Notes: a model not told the origin generated them from the letters alone. Positions 51,514-60,971 are shown, counted from the first letter of the stretch. The stretch is DNA of 64,000 nucleotides from Bacteroidota bacterium (GCA_023396415.1 JAEWWJ010000060.1:1-64000); one strand, 5' to 3'. Translations and numbers: made by a program.

Positions 51514-53064
51514 TTAAATGCTGAGTTGATCATTGTTTTGGTTAAAAAACTTGTATTCGAGAACGTGAAAGTTTTGTACGGCCATTACCTTAAATATCTT
51601 GTTGTATTTCATCATCCATTTGATATGGGTCGAAATAAGGCCTTTTGTGAAATAGGCATGAATAAAAGGATGTACGGCAAGGGTAACATTTTTCTCGTTT
51701 TGATCTTGAAGGAGGTATTTGAGATTGTTTTCAATCTCGTCCATGAAAATAATAGAAGGTTTAATCTTTCCGGTGCCTTCGCAAACGGGACATTGTTCTA
51801 ATATTTCAACGTTCATTTCGGGCCGGACGCGCTGGCGTGTTACTTGTACCAAACCGAACTTACTTGGAGGCAAGATGGTGTGTTTGGCATGGTCGCGTGC
51901 CATTTCGTCTTTCAGTTTTTGGTAGAGCTCGCGCCGGTGTTTGCTGTCGTGCATATCAATAAAATCAATCACGATAATGCCTCCCATATCGCGAAGGCGC
52001 AATTGACGTGCAATTTCAGCAGCAGCTTCGAGGTTGACCTCGAGGGCGTTTTCTTCCTGACTATTTTCTTTGTTCACGCGATGTCCGCTGTTGACATCAA
52101 TCACGTGCATAGCTTCGGTATGCTCTATAATGAGATAGACGCCGCTTCGGATGGTTACTGTTTTCCCAAAAAGTCCCTTGATCTGTTTGTCAATGCCAAA
52201 CTGTTCATAAATGGATGACTTTCCTTTGTAGAGCTTAACAATATCAACTTTTTGTGGTGCTATGATTTGGATGAAATTGCGAATTTCATCGTACAATGAA
52301 GCATCGTTGACGTGTACACTATTAAAGGATTCGTTGAGCAAGTCGCGCAGGATGGTTGAGGTGCGATCCAGCTCGCTCATTATTTTTACAGGGGCCTTGG
52401 CATTGAACAACTTGGTAGTTGTTTTTTCCCATTTCTCGATGAGGTTACGGAGGTCGGCATCCAATTCGGCAACTTTTTTATTTTCTGCCACCGTGCGGAT
52501 GATCACGCCATAATTGTTGGGCTTGATGCTCTGTATGAGCCTTTTAAGCCTATTTCTTTCTTCGCTACTCCGGATTTTTTGTGAAACGGAGATGCGGCTT
52601 GAGAAGGGTACTAAAACAAGGTACCTACCGGCGAATGATATTTCTGATGAGATTCGAGGTCCTTTTGTTGAGATAGGTTCTTTGGCTATTTGCACAACAA
52701 TTTGTGCACCTGTGGCCAAAACTTGGGTGATCTTACCGGTTTTTTCGATGTCGGTTTCCAATCGAAAATTTTCCATGGTCACCGATTCCGGTTTGCCTCC
52801 TAAAGCAAGTTTCACATATTTGTTTAGCGACTTGATTTGAGGTCCAAGATCGAGGTAATGCAAAAAAGCATCTTTCTCATATCCTACATCAACAAAGGCA
52901 GCGTTCAGTCCCGGCATAATTTTCTTTACTTTGCCGAGATAAATATCTCCTACCGCATAGTTGTTATTTGTCTTTTCTTTGTGTAACTCAACCAGAAGTT
53001 TGTCTTCTAACAGCGCAATATCTACTTCCGAAGCCCGAGAATCTATGATAAGTTCTCTGTTCAC
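51514..53064 (-). CDS. rng: Ribonuclease G (RNase E/G family)
   Basis: Endoribonuclease of 516 residues acting on rRNA precursors and mRNA. An N-terminal S1 domain (NYAVGDIYLGKVKKIMPGL to DAFLHY) is followed by the RNase-H-like catalytic part with metal-binding Asp residues in MHVIDVNSGH and GGIIVIDFIDM, and the zinc-link cysteines in EQCPVCEGTG. The long C-terminal tail of RNase E is absent, as in RNase G. It is upstream of a terminator and downstream of a small basic-protein gene and HU, a common Bacteroidota arrangement. Confidence 0.95.
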   Translation of the reverse strand: MNRELIIDSRASEVDIALLEDKLLVELHKEKTNNNYAVGDIYLGKVKKIMPGLNAAFVDVGYEKDAFLHYLDLGPQIKSLNKYVKLALGGKPESVTMENFRLETDIEKTGKITQVLATGAQIVVQIAKEPISTKGPRISSEISFAGRYLVLVPFSSRISVSQKIRSSEERNRLKRLIQSIKPNNYGVIIRTVAENKKVAELDADLRNLIEKWEKTTTKLFNAKAPVKIMSELDRTSTILRDLLNESFNSVHVNDASLYDEIRNFIQIIAPQKVDIVKLYKGKSSIYEQFGIDKQIKGLFGKTVTIRSGVYLIIEHTEAMHVIDVNSGHRVNKENSQEENALEVNLEAAAEIARQLRLRDMGGIIVIDFIDMHDSKHRRELYQKLKDEMARDHAKHTILPPSKFGLVQVTRQRVRPEMNVEILEQCPVCEGTGKIKPSIIFMDEIENNLKYLLQDQNEKNVTLAVHPFIHAYFTKGLISTHIKWMMKYNKIFKVMAVQNFHVLEYKFFNQNNDQLSI

Positions 53065-53164
53065 TTGTGTTTTAGTTTTTAGTTTAACAACTTTATTTAG
53101 TGCAAGTTAGGCTTGTTTTGAAAGAAATATCTCGAGATGTTTCTTTACATCTTCTTTTAAAAGG

Positions 53165-53206
53165 AATAACACAACGCCAATACATAAAGTGAGGCGTTGT
53201 GTTATT
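53165..53206 (-). terminator. Hairpin terminator after the 29-residue gene
   Basis: Perfect 14-bp stem AATAACACAACGCC/GGCGTTGTGTTATT with a 14-base loop; the tail on the minus strand is CCTTTTAAAAG. Confidence 0.65.
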
Positions 53207-53229
53207 ACGAATAATCAATCTGTCAAGAA

Positions 53230-53319
53230 TTATTTCTTCTTGTGTCTGTTCTTCCTCAAGCGTTTTTTCCGCTTGTGGGTTGCCATTTTATGTCTCTTTC
53301 TTTTCTTCCCGCTTGGCAT
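53230..53319 (-). CDS. 29-residue highly basic protein (AURKAIP1/COX24-like, ribosome-associated)
   Basis: A tiny gene of 30 codons: MPSGKKRKRHKMATHKRKKR followed by LRKNRHKKK, with more than half of the residues Lys, Arg or His. It matches the short AURKAIP1/COX24-domain proteins annotated in Bacteroidota, relatives of a mitochondrial ribosomal small-subunit protein and bacterial bS22-like proteins, so it is probably a ribosome component. It lies between HU and rng and has its own hairpin terminator. Confidence 0.88.
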   Translation of the reverse strand: MPSGKKRKRHKMATHKRKKRLRKNRHKKK

Positions 53320-53348
53320 GTCTTTAATTTTTTATGAATAAATATTGA

Positions 53349-53633
53349 TTATTTTCCGCTGTTTTTCACCTGAGCAACAAATGTTTTTGCAGGTTTAAAC
53401 GATGGGATGTTGTGTGCAGGAATGATAATGGTAGTGTTCTTTGAAATGTTCCTACCTGTTTTTTCAGCTCTCCTTTTAATGGTAAAACTTCCAAATCCTC
53501 TCAGATAAACGTTCTCTCCGTTCATCATGGCGCTTTTTACAGCTTCCATAAAGGATTCAATAACTGCCTGTACGGCGACCTTCTCAACTCCGGTTTTGTT
53601 AGCGATATCTGCTACAATTTCTGCTTTAGTCAT
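53349..53633 (-). CDS. HU/IHF family DNA-binding protein
   Basis: Nucleoid protein of 94 residues. MTKAEIVADIANKTG begins the helical dimer part; the arm region has GFGSFTIKRRAEKTGRN and the DNA-intercalating proline region IPAHNIPSFKPAK. Dimers bind and bend DNA. A good promoter element lies 48 bases upstream. Confidence 0.95.
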   Translation of the reverse strand: MTKAEIVADIANKTGVEKVAVQAVIESFMEAVKSAMMNGENVYLRGFGSFTIKRRAEKTGRNISKNTTIIIPAHNIPSFKPAKTFVAQVKNSGK

Positions 53634-53680
53634 ATCTTTAAAGTTTAAAAGATTAATACTGTGGTATTTTATTTGGCTGG

Positions 53681-53688
53681 CAAAGGTA
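53681..53688 (-). promoter_or_regulatory. Bacteroidota -7 promoter element for the HU gene
   Basis: TACCTTTG on the minus strand, 48 bases before the HU start. Confidence 0.5.
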
Positions 53689-53765
53689 AGAACATTTTTA
53701 TATTTGAACGATTATTTTGAATTATTTTTTGACCTAAACGGCTCTATATAAATATTTTCCTCCTT

Positions 53766-54836
53766 ATGATTGAAAATTTCTCGCTTCGATTGACCAACTG
53801 GTACAACAACCATAAACGTGCGTTGCCATGGCGCCAAACCAACGACCCTTATGCCATATGGCTCTCGGAGGTGATTTTGCAGCAAACCCGTGTGGATCAA
53901 GGTCTGGCCTATTACCAACGCTTCCTTGCCCTTTGGCCTAACGTGAACAGCTTGGCTGCAGCCTCCGAACAGGAGGTGCTTTTGCAGTGGCAAGGCCTTG
54001 GATACTACAGCCGTGCGCGCAATTTACTCCACACTGCAAGGCTGGTTGTGGAAAAGTATCAAGGTCGCTTTCCCGACAGCTACAATGGGCTGATAGAACT
54101 CAAGGGAATTGGTCCATATACTGCGGCTGCCATTGCCAGCATTGCATTCAACAAACCCCATGCGGTGGTGGATGGCAATGTGCAGCGGGTGTTGAGCCGT
54201 TTATTTGGTGTTACTGAACCGATTGACAGTCTTGAAGGGAAAAAAGCAGTGGAGAGCATAGCGATTCAAGCCATTCAAGGTGTAGATCCGGCCACGCACA
54301 ACCAGGCCATGATGGAGTTTGGAGCATTGCAATGTGTACCAAAATCGCCCGATTGCTACAACTGTGTGTTTAAAAATCAGTGCTTTGCCTTCGCTAAAGG
54401 ATGGGTAGCCGAATTGCCATTGAAAACCAAAAAAACCAAGGTCGTAGCACGCTATTTCAACTATTTCATCGCCAACTGGCCACAGCAATCCAACACGATC
54501 ACTCCCATTCACCAACGGCTGAACAACGATATTTGGAAAGGATTGTTTGAGTTTCCATTGATAGAAACCGATCAAGAGATTGAATTTGAAGCGCTCATAC
54601 AATCAAAAGAATTTAATCAAATGTTTGGTAAACAAGCATTTACACTTGTTCGACGTTCTGAAATGCACAAGCACCAACTTACGCACCGGCGAATTATGGC
54701 CCGCTTTTATCATTTGCACTTTGAACAGCCGCTAGTGTTTTTAGATGAAAAAAATGTATTTTTGATTGTTGATAACGACTTTTCAATTTATCCGATGCCT
54801 CGGTTGATTGACAGGTATTTGCAGCAAAACGTGTAA
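53766..54836 (+). CDS. mutY: A/G-specific adenine DNA glycosylase
   Basis: Base-excision repair enzyme of 356 residues that removes adenine opposite 8-oxoguanine. The N-terminal domain has SEVILQQTRVDQG with catalytic Glu, the helix-hairpin-helix LKGIGPYTAAA, catalytic Asp in VVDGNVQRVL, and the 4Fe-4S loop C-x6-C-x2-C-x5-C (PDCYNCVFKNQC). A NUDIX-like C-terminal domain recognises oxoG. It is the first gene of the conserved mutY-ssb-gldE-gldD cluster. Confidence 0.96.
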   Translation: MIENFSLRLTNWYNNHKRALPWRQTNDPYAIWLSEVILQQTRVDQGLAYYQRFLALWPNVNSLAAASEQEVLLQWQGLGYYSRARNLLHTARLVVEKYQGRFPDSYNGLIELKGIGPYTAAAIASIAFNKPHAVVDGNVQRVLSRLFGVTEPIDSLEGKKAVESIAIQAIQGVDPATHNQAMMEFGALQCVPKSPDCYNCVFKNQCFAFAKGWVAELPLKTKKTKVVARYFNYFIANWPQQSNTITPIHQRLNNDIWKGLFEFPLIETDQEIEFEALIQSKEFNQMFGKQAFTLVRRSEMHKHQLTHRRIMARFYHLHFEQPLVFLDEKNVFLIVDNDFSIYPMPRLIDRYLQQNV

Positions 54837-54861
54837 TATTTATCTAAAAAACATCCCTACT

Positions 54862-55380
54862 ATGGCCGGACTTAACAAAGTAATTCTCATCGGGCGCTTG
54901 GGTAAAGACCCTGAAGTGATCTCGTTTGACAATAACGTAAAAAAAATGACCGTTTCACTTGCCACTAGCGAACGTTACCGCGATCGCGACGGCAGCTGGA
55001 AAGACCTCACCGAGTGGCATAATATTGTGGCTTGGGGCAATCTTGCTGCTGATATTGCCGAGAAACGCAGAAACTACATCAAAGGCGACCTGTTGTATAT
55101 TGAAGGAAAAATTAAAACCCGCCAATACACCGATGGGCAAGGTGTTACAAAATACATCACCGAAATCGTTGCCGATCGTATGAATTTGATCCTTAAAGGT
55201 GGCCATGGCGGTTACGAAAATGCTCACGATCAAACATCTTCAAGTGAAATGGATGAAGCTGCAGGTGAAAAATCATCTCACAACGAACCCGAAGGAAGCC
55301 ACCCAGATGTGGCGCAAAAACCGCAAAACGAGGTGCCGAACTACAAAGAGGACCACACTGACGATGATCTTCCCTTCTAA
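54862..55380 (+). CDS. ssb: Single-stranded DNA-binding protein
   Basis: A 172-residue SSB with an N-terminal OB fold starting MAGLNKVILIGRLGKDPEV, a flexible acidic linker (SHNEPEGSHPDVAQK) and the acidic interaction tip DDDLPF at the C-terminus. The start at 54862 is certain from this N-terminus; the longer frame overlaps mutY. Confidence 0.97.
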   Translation: MAGLNKVILIGRLGKDPEVISFDNNVKKMTVSLATSERYRDRDGSWKDLTEWHNIVAWGNLAADIAEKRRNYIKGDLLYIEGKIKTRQYTDGQGVTKYITEIVADRMNLILKGGHGGYENAHDQTSSSEMDEAAGEKSSHNEPEGSHPDVAQKPQNEVPNYKEDHTDDDLPF

Positions 55381-55427
55381 AACAATCAATTTGCCCCAAT
55401 CGTTTGATTGTGTATGATGAAGTTTTG

Positions 55428-55435
55428 TACTTTTG
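55428..55435 (+). promoter_or_regulatory. Bacteroidota -7 promoter element for gldE
   Basis: TACTTTTG covering the first codon of the longest gldE reading, which points to a TTG start at 55460. Confidence 0.5.
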
Positions 55436-55459
55436 TTGCGGAATTCTAATCAATTTATT

Positions 55460-56812
55460 TTGGAAACGCCTGATCCTGACCCTTATGCGAGTATAATCTC
55501 GTCTATTATCTCCGTAGTTTTTATTGGTATTGATGCTTCGACCTTACTTGGTTTGGCGGTGCTGATGGTTTTGCTTTTGCTCTCGGGACTGATTTCGGGC
55601 AGCGAAACAGCCTATTTTTCTCTCAAGCCCTCTGATATTACTTGGTTGAAAAATCACCCGCAAAAGCGTAGCCTTAAAGTACTTTCCTTGCGTGAAATAC
55701 CCAAAACACTTCTGGCTACTATTCTTGTTGCCAACAACTTAGTGAATGTCGCCATCGTTATCCTGTCTTCCTTCCTTACCTTAAAAATGTTTGATTTTGG
55801 CGATAGCGTTTTTATCTCGTTCTTGGTTCAAGTGGTGGTGATTACCTCGTTGCTGCTGCTATTGGGTGAAATCATGCCGAAAATCTATGCTAACCATGAG
55901 CCGCTAAAAATCGCCCTTTTTATCGCTCCATTCTTGGGTTTTGTCGTGATACTGTTTCGTCCTCTTAGCCGAATTCTTGTTTCGTCAACGTCGTTTATTG
56001 ATAAGCGAATGGGAAACAAGCCCAACAGTATCTCGATGAGTGAGCTTTCGGTAGCCATTGACATCACCAGTGATGAATCTACCTTACCCGAAGAAAAGAA
56101 AATGCTCAAGGGTATTGCTTCATTTGGCGAAAAAGAGGTTACCAACGTTATGAAATCGCGTGTAAACATCACGGCCATTGATGTTAAAACCAGTTTCGAT
56201 CAGTTGTTAGAGCTTATTTTGAATACCGGGTTTTCGCGTATTCCGGTGTATGATGAAAGCCTCGACAATATGCTGGGAATTCTATACATCAAAGACCTTT
56301 TGCCTTTTCTTAATCACGACGATCTCGATTGGGTTTCGATGATCAGGCCTGCATTCTTTGTTCCTGAGAACAAGAAAATTAATGATCTTTTGCAGGAATT
56401 TAGAGAACGAAAAATTCATATGGCCATTGTCGTTGACGAGTATGGCGGAACCGCCGGTTTGCTCACCTTTGAAGATATTATAGAAGAAATTGTAGGCGAA
56501 ATCAGCGATGAGTTTGATAAAGAATCCAACGAAAGCTTTTTTCGTAAGCTAAGTCCCGACACCTTTCTCTTTGAGGGCAAAACCAACCTCAACGATTTTT
56601 GTAAGGTGCTCGAATTAGAGGATTATTTTTTTGATGATGTTCAAGGCGATTCAGATACACTGGCCGGTTTGCTGCTCGAACTTGAAGGACGTATTCCCGA
56701 AAAAGGCACCAAAACCGATTGTAAAGATTTTTGTTTTGAAGTAACGGATGCCGATACGCGACGCATCAAGCAAATTAAAGTGACCTACCGTCCAAAGCAT
56801 GAAAAGAACTGA
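55460..56812 (+). CDS. gldE: Gliding-motility/CorC-type membrane protein GldE
   Basis: A 450-residue inner-membrane protein: a CNNM/DUF21 domain with about four helices (ASTLLGLAVLMVLLLL, SGLISGSETAYFSL), two CBS repeats (about 220-345) and a C-terminal CorC_HlyC domain (about 360-445). Paired with gldD it is the gliding-motility/T9SS-linked GldE. The reading opens at 55433 but the promoter element favours TTG at 55460. GldD overlaps its end by 14 bases. Confidence 0.93.
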   Translation: METPDPDPYASIISSIISVVFIGIDASTLLGLAVLMVLLLLSGLISGSETAYFSLKPSDITWLKNHPQKRSLKVLSLREIPKTLLATILVANNLVNVAIVILSSFLTLKMFDFGDSVFISFLVQVVVITSLLLLLGEIMPKIYANHEPLKIALFIAPFLGFVVILFRPLSRILVSSTSFIDKRMGNKPNSISMSELSVAIDITSDESTLPEEKKMLKGIASFGEKEVTNVMKSRVNITAIDVKTSFDQLLELILNTGFSRIPVYDESLDNMLGILYIKDLLPFLNHDDLDWVSMIRPAFFVPENKKINDLLQEFRERKIHMAIVVDEYGGTAGLLTFEDIIEEIVGEISDEFDKESNESFFRKLSPDTFLFEGKTNLNDFCKVLELEDYFFDDVQGDSDTLAGLLLELEGRIPEKGTKTDCKDFCFEVTDADTRRIKQIKVTYRPKHEKN

Positions 56813-57395
56813 TCTATATTATCTTGTTGTCTTAATTGCGGGGCTTTTTTTGCTGGTTTCTTGCGAGCAAAACTACACCCCCAAGCCTCGCGGTTATCTG
56901 CGCCTTGACTTGCCACATCACAGCTATACAAGCTTTAATGAAGCCGAAAGCTTTAGCTTTGAATACCCTGAATACGCTGTGGTTGAAGCAGATAATAGTC
57001 GCTCGGAGGCTTATGATTGGTACACCATTCAATTTCCAAGCATGAAAGCCAGCCTACACCTTAGCTATAAAAAGGTGAATAACGATTTGCCAAGGTTTCT
57101 CGAAGACGCGCACACTATGGCTTTCAAGCATCTTCCCAAAGCCAGCGGCATTGCCGATAGCATCTTTTTCATTCCTGAACACCAGGTGGAAGGACTTTTT
57201 TATCTCATCAGCGGGAAAGGTGTTGCCTCGCCCATACAATTTTATTTGACGGATACCACCCGACATTTTGTGCGTGGTGCCTTGTATTTTAATTTTTTGC
57301 CCAACAACGATTCGGTAGCGCCTGTGATTCAGCACTTGAGAGCAGACATCAATCACCTTGTTTCTACTTTTAAGTGGAAGCCCGTTCAAAATTGA
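56799..57395 (+). CDS. gldD: Gliding-motility lipoprotein GldD
   Basis: A 198-residue lipoprotein: lipobox LLVSC, the conserved TPKPRGYLRLDLP start of the mature GldD domain, and the closing YFNFLPNNDSVAPVIQHLR strand-helix segment. GldD works with the T9SS and gliding machinery in Bacteroidota. It overlaps gldE. Motility itself cannot be concluded from these two genes, since they occur in non-gliding species too. Confidence 0.93.
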   Translation: MKRTDLYYLVVLIAGLFLLVSCEQNYTPKPRGYLRLDLPHHSYTSFNEAESFSFEYPEYAVVEADNSRSEAYDWYTIQFPSMKASLHLSYKKVNNDLPRFLEDAHTMAFKHLPKASGIADSIFFIPEHQVEGLFYLISGKGVASPIQFYLTDTTRHFVRGALYFNFLPNNDSVAPVIQHLRADINHLVSTFKWKPVQN

Positions 57396-57488
57396 TTTTT
57401 CTAAAGACTAAATATGTTCTTTAGGACAAAAAAATCATTTGGAATTTTTTTCTTTACTTTTACCCCCTCAAAAATTAAATTCACCTCC

Positions 57489-59834
57489 ATGAAACAATTG
57501 TTTATTGTATTGTTTTTTGTTGCAATCACCGTTCAAGGTATTGCTCAAGAACAGGGCGTTTACCAAAGGGTAAAAATTTCGCTGACCAACAAAGAAGTAA
57601 GCCTTTTGGCACAAACAGGTATTGATATTACCGAAGGAATTTACAAAGCAGGCCATTCGTTGCAAACTGATTTGAGTCTCGATGAGGTTGAAAAGGTGAA
57701 AGCTGCCGGCTTTGAAGTGAGCGTTGTGATTGACGATGTGGCTGCTTTTTATGTTGATAGAGCCGCAGCTGAAGCCTCGATTGAAATTCAACGCAGTGCT
57801 GCAGATGAGTTTCCTGTGCCTGCAAACTGGAGTTTTGGCAATATGGCCGGTTACTACACTTACGATCAAGTGATGGAAAGGCTCGATTTTATGGCTGCCA
57901 CTTGGCCCGATTTGGTTTCGGTGAAACAGCCCATCAACCCCGATCTGCCTTCTCATAACGGCAATCCTGTTTATTATGTCAAGATTAGCGACAATGTTAA
58001 TGAAGCTGAAAATGAGCCACAAGTACTTTACACCTCACTCATTCATGCCCGTGAGGTCATCAGCTATCAGCAGATGATTTACTTTATGTTTTATCTGCTT
58101 GAAAATTACGAAACCGATGCCCGTGTTCAAGCCATTGTCAACAACAGGGAGTTGTATTTTATTCCGATCATCAACCCCGATGGCTATCTGTACAATATTC
58201 AAACCAACCCCAATGGGGGCGGCATGTGGCGCAAAAATCGCCGCAACAATGGAGGTTCTTTTGGCGTTGACTTGAACCGAAACTATGGCTACAAATGGGG
58301 CCTCGACAACAACGGTTCATCGCCCTATCCAACGGATGAAACCTATCGCGGGCCATCGGCTTTCAGTGAACCCGAAACCAACAATATCCGTCAGTTTGCC
58401 GAAAACCACAACTTCCAAATTGCACTTAACTACCATTCATACAGTAACTTATTGCTTTATCCATGGGGCTACACCAACGTTCCTTGTCCTGATGATGCTA
58501 TTTTTTCAGCCCATTCCAAGCTGATGACGCGCGACAACAATTATGTGTATGGCCCGGGTAGCTCAACTATTTATCCCACCAACGGTGGATCAGATGATTA
58601 CTTTTATGGTGATACGCAAGCTAAAAACGCCGTTTTTGCTTATACCCCCGAAGTAGGAAGCGCTGGTGATGGTTTTTGGCCGGCGGTGAGCCGAATCATT
58701 CCACTTTGTCAGGAAAATATGATTCAAAACATACGTGCGGCGCAATTGGCAGGCAACTACGGTGAGCTGACCGATGCTTCTGAAAAAATTATTGGGCAAC
58801 GCGATTTTTATCTTCCTTTTCAGTTGCAGCGTTTGGGTTTTGGCGATGCCGAAGGTTGGACGGTGAGTATTGTTCCATTAGACGATAAAATTATGTCACA
58901 TGGCGATGAGGTGAGCTTTGGTTTCCTTCCTATGCTGGCTACCGTTCAGGATTCAATTCAAATTACTTTGTCGCCAAGCATCCAAAGTGGCGATTTTTTC
59001 CGCTTTCTGCTTCAGCTGAACAACGGCGAAAGTGTTGTTTCCGACACCATTACCAAGATTTTTGGAACCACAACTTCTTTGTTGGACGACCCATGCAATC
59101 AACTTGCAAACTGGACCTCAACAAACTGGGCTATAACAAGTTCGAGTTATGTCTCGGCCCCTTCGTCCATTACCGATTCGCCCTCGGGCAACTACGGAAA
59201 CAATACCAACAGATCCATCACATTGACGCAGCCATTGGCGATTCCTGAAACACCCTATGCCCATTTGAGTTTTTGGGCGAAATGGGACATTGAAGCCGGG
59301 TGGGATTACGTTCAGCTCCTCATTAAACCAGCAAACGGACTGAATTGGACTCCTTTAGCAGGAAAATATACCAAAGCAGGTGGAAGCAATCAGCTTTTGG
59401 GTCAACCCTTGTACGACGGAACTATGGATTGGGTGAAGGAGGAGATTGACCTCACAGCCTATGCGGGAACTTCGATTCAGTTGCGTTTTATCCTCACCAG
59501 CGATGGTGGAGTAACTGCTGATGGTTTTTATTTCGACGATGTAAAAGTGATGGTGCTCGATGTTGAAACCGGCTTGAATGAGTCGTCATTGACCAGAAAA
59601 AGTTTCAGCTTGACGCCTAACCCGGCACAAAATCAGGTTACCCTTGAAGCCGGCCAGCCTTTTGCCATCGGCGAAAAACTTTCTATCCTTGATGCACAGG
59701 GTAAAGTATTAAAAACACAACATATTGATCTGTTTACCAACCGCGTGGAAATTTCTCTTCAGGGTTTAGCTCCCGGATTGTATTTTGTTCAAAGCCTGAA
59801 TTATAATATAGCAAAACTGATTGTTCGGCCTTAA
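57489..59834 (+). CDS. T9SS-secreted M14 zinc carboxypeptidase
   Basis: Secreted exopeptidase of about 781 residues. The signal peptide ends VQGIAQ; an N-terminal prodomain-like region (to about 115) is followed by the M14 domain (about 125-430) with zinc ligands in IHAREV and NYHSYS and the catalytic Glu in TPEVGSAGDG. A jelly-roll domain (about 530-695) and a T9SS sorting domain (LTPNPAQNQ, then GLAPGLYFVQ) follow. It resembles CPG70 of Porphyromonas gingivalis in class. The start at 57489 gives the signal peptide. Specificity (basic or hydrophobic C-termini) is not readable. Confidence 0.92.
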   Translation: MKQLFIVLFFVAITVQGIAQEQGVYQRVKISLTNKEVSLLAQTGIDITEGIYKAGHSLQTDLSLDEVEKVKAAGFEVSVVIDDVAAFYVDRAAAEASIEIQRSAADEFPVPANWSFGNMAGYYTYDQVMERLDFMAATWPDLVSVKQPINPDLPSHNGNPVYYVKISDNVNEAENEPQVLYTSLIHAREVISYQQMIYFMFYLLENYETDARVQAIVNNRELYFIPIINPDGYLYNIQTNPNGGGMWRKNRRNNGGSFGVDLNRNYGYKWGLDNNGSSPYPTDETYRGPSAFSEPETNNIRQFAENHNFQIALNYHSYSNLLLYPWGYTNVPCPDDAIFSAHSKLMTRDNNYVYGPGSSTIYPTNGGSDDYFYGDTQAKNAVFAYTPEVGSAGDGFWPAVSRIIPLCQENMIQNIRAAQLAGNYGELTDASEKIIGQRDFYLPFQLQRLGFGDAEGWTVSIVPLDDKIMSHGDEVSFGFLPMLATVQDSIQITLSPSIQSGDFFRFLLQLNNGESVVSDTITKIFGTTTSLLDDPCNQLANWTSTNWAITSSSYVSAPSSITDSPSGNYGNNTNRSITLTQPLAIPETPYAHLSFWAKWDIEAGWDYVQLLIKPANGLNWTPLAGKYTKAGGSNQLLGQPLYDGTMDWVKEEIDLTAYAGTSIQLRFILTSDGGVTADGFYFDDVKVMVLDVETGLNESSLTRKSFSLTPNPAQNQVTLEAGQPFAIGEKLSILDAQGKVLKTQHIDLFTNRVEISLQGLAPGLYFVQSLNYNIAKLIVRP

Positions 59835-59855
59835 AGTTGCATAAAGAAAACATCT

Positions 59856-59897
59856 AAAACCTCTAAAACCGATATCAAAGTTTTAGAGGTTTTTTTG
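59856..59897 (+). terminator. Intrinsic terminator of the M14 gene
   Basis: Perfect 14-bp stem AAAACCTCTAAAAC/GTTTTAGAGGTTTT with a 10-base loop and T7 tail. Confidence 0.85.
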
Positions 59898-59985
59898 TGT
59901 TAAATGTACCGTTTCCATTTGCCGCGGCATTTCAAATATCTTTGAAAAAAATTTAACACGCGAAATTTAAAAAAGCATTTTAGCG

Positions 59986-59993
59986 TACTTTTG
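59986..59993 (+). promoter_or_regulatory. Bacteroidota -7 promoter element for corA
   Basis: TACTTTTG, about 69 bases before the corA start, leaving a leader of roughly 60 bases. Confidence 0.45.
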
Positions 59994-60062
59994 GCCGCGC
60001 ATCCGGAGAGCTTCCATAGCAGGTGCATTGGTTCATTTATTGATTTTTAAAAAAGTCGGCCT

Positions 60063-60971
60063 ATGATTGAAACGGTAAAAATGGGTAGATTGCGCTGGCA
60101 CCACATTCATCAGCCCGTTGACAAAGATTTTGAATTCCTTCGCGACAAATTTCACTTTCACCCTCTTGATATCGAGGATTGCAAGTCGTTGAACCAGCGA
60201 CCCAAAATTGATATTTACGATGATTATTATTTTTTGATTCTACATTTTCCCCATTTCGATAAGCAGAATCTGTTCATTAAAACCAAAGAAGCAAAGATTT
60301 TTTGGGGCGAAGATTACATCATCACCATCGAAAAATCGCCTTGGATTGTGGGTCAAATGTTTTCTGAATACAAAGAAATTGAAGACAAAGACCTCGATTT
60401 CGATATTGGAACCTCCGATACCCTGCTTTACCGCTTGCTCGAAAGGCTGATGGTTGAATCCATCTACCTTTTACGTAAAATTGGCCTCGATTTGGAGCTG
60501 ATCAACCGCGAACTGTTTAACAGTCAGCCTACCCGCATCATTGAACGCATCTCGGTCACGCGAAAAAATATCATCCTGATCAACACCATTTTTAAGCCGC
60601 AGCTGCGGATGTTCCATAAGTTTGAAACAGGCCAAATTGCCGGTTTTGCCGATAATATGGAAGATTACTGGGGCAATATTCTCGACTCCTATCAAAAAAT
60701 ATGGGATATGATTGAGGATTACGAAGATCTGATTGAAGGTTTATCGAAAACGTTCGACTCGATGCAGACCAACAAAACCAACGAAATCATTAAAATTCTC
60801 ACTTTGATTTCGTCCATTATCCTGCCATTGACTTTTATCACCAGCCTTTACGGCATGAATGTGTTGCTGCCTTTAGAGAAAAATCCTTTGGCTTTTTGGA
60901 TACTTTTAGGCGGAATGACGGCTTTAAGTATTGCGTTGATCCTTTATTTCAAACGGCGGCGCTGGATGTGA
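60063..60971 (+). CDS. corA: CorA-family magnesium/divalent ion channel
   Basis: Inner-membrane channel of 302 residues: a cytosolic alpha/beta funnel (about 1-240), a long pore-lining helix and two membrane helices at the end with the selectivity motif YGMNV between them (about 266). It forms pentamers that admit Mg(II) or related ions. Its last 48 bases overlap the end of the convergent DAHP synthase gene. Confidence 0.95.
   Translation: MIETVKMGRLRWHHIHQPVDKDFEFLRDKFHFHPLDIEDCKSLNQRPKIDIYDDYYFLILHFPHFDKQNLFIKTKEAKIFWGEDYIITIEKSPWIVGQMFSEYKEIEDKDLDFDIGTSDTLLYRLLERLMVESIYLLRKIGLDLELINRELFNSQPTRIIERISVTRKNIILINTIFKPQLRMFHKFETGQIAGFADNMEDYWGNILDSYQKIWDMIEDYEDLIEGLSKTFDSMQTNKTNEIIKILTLISSIILPLTFITSLYGMNVLLPLEKNPLAFWILLGGMTALSIALILYFKRRRWM

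Noticed and set aside
59898..60062. Mg(II)-sensing leader (riboswitch) before corA
   Set aside because: The leader is only about 60 bases with no conserved stem set; nothing supports a riboswitch.
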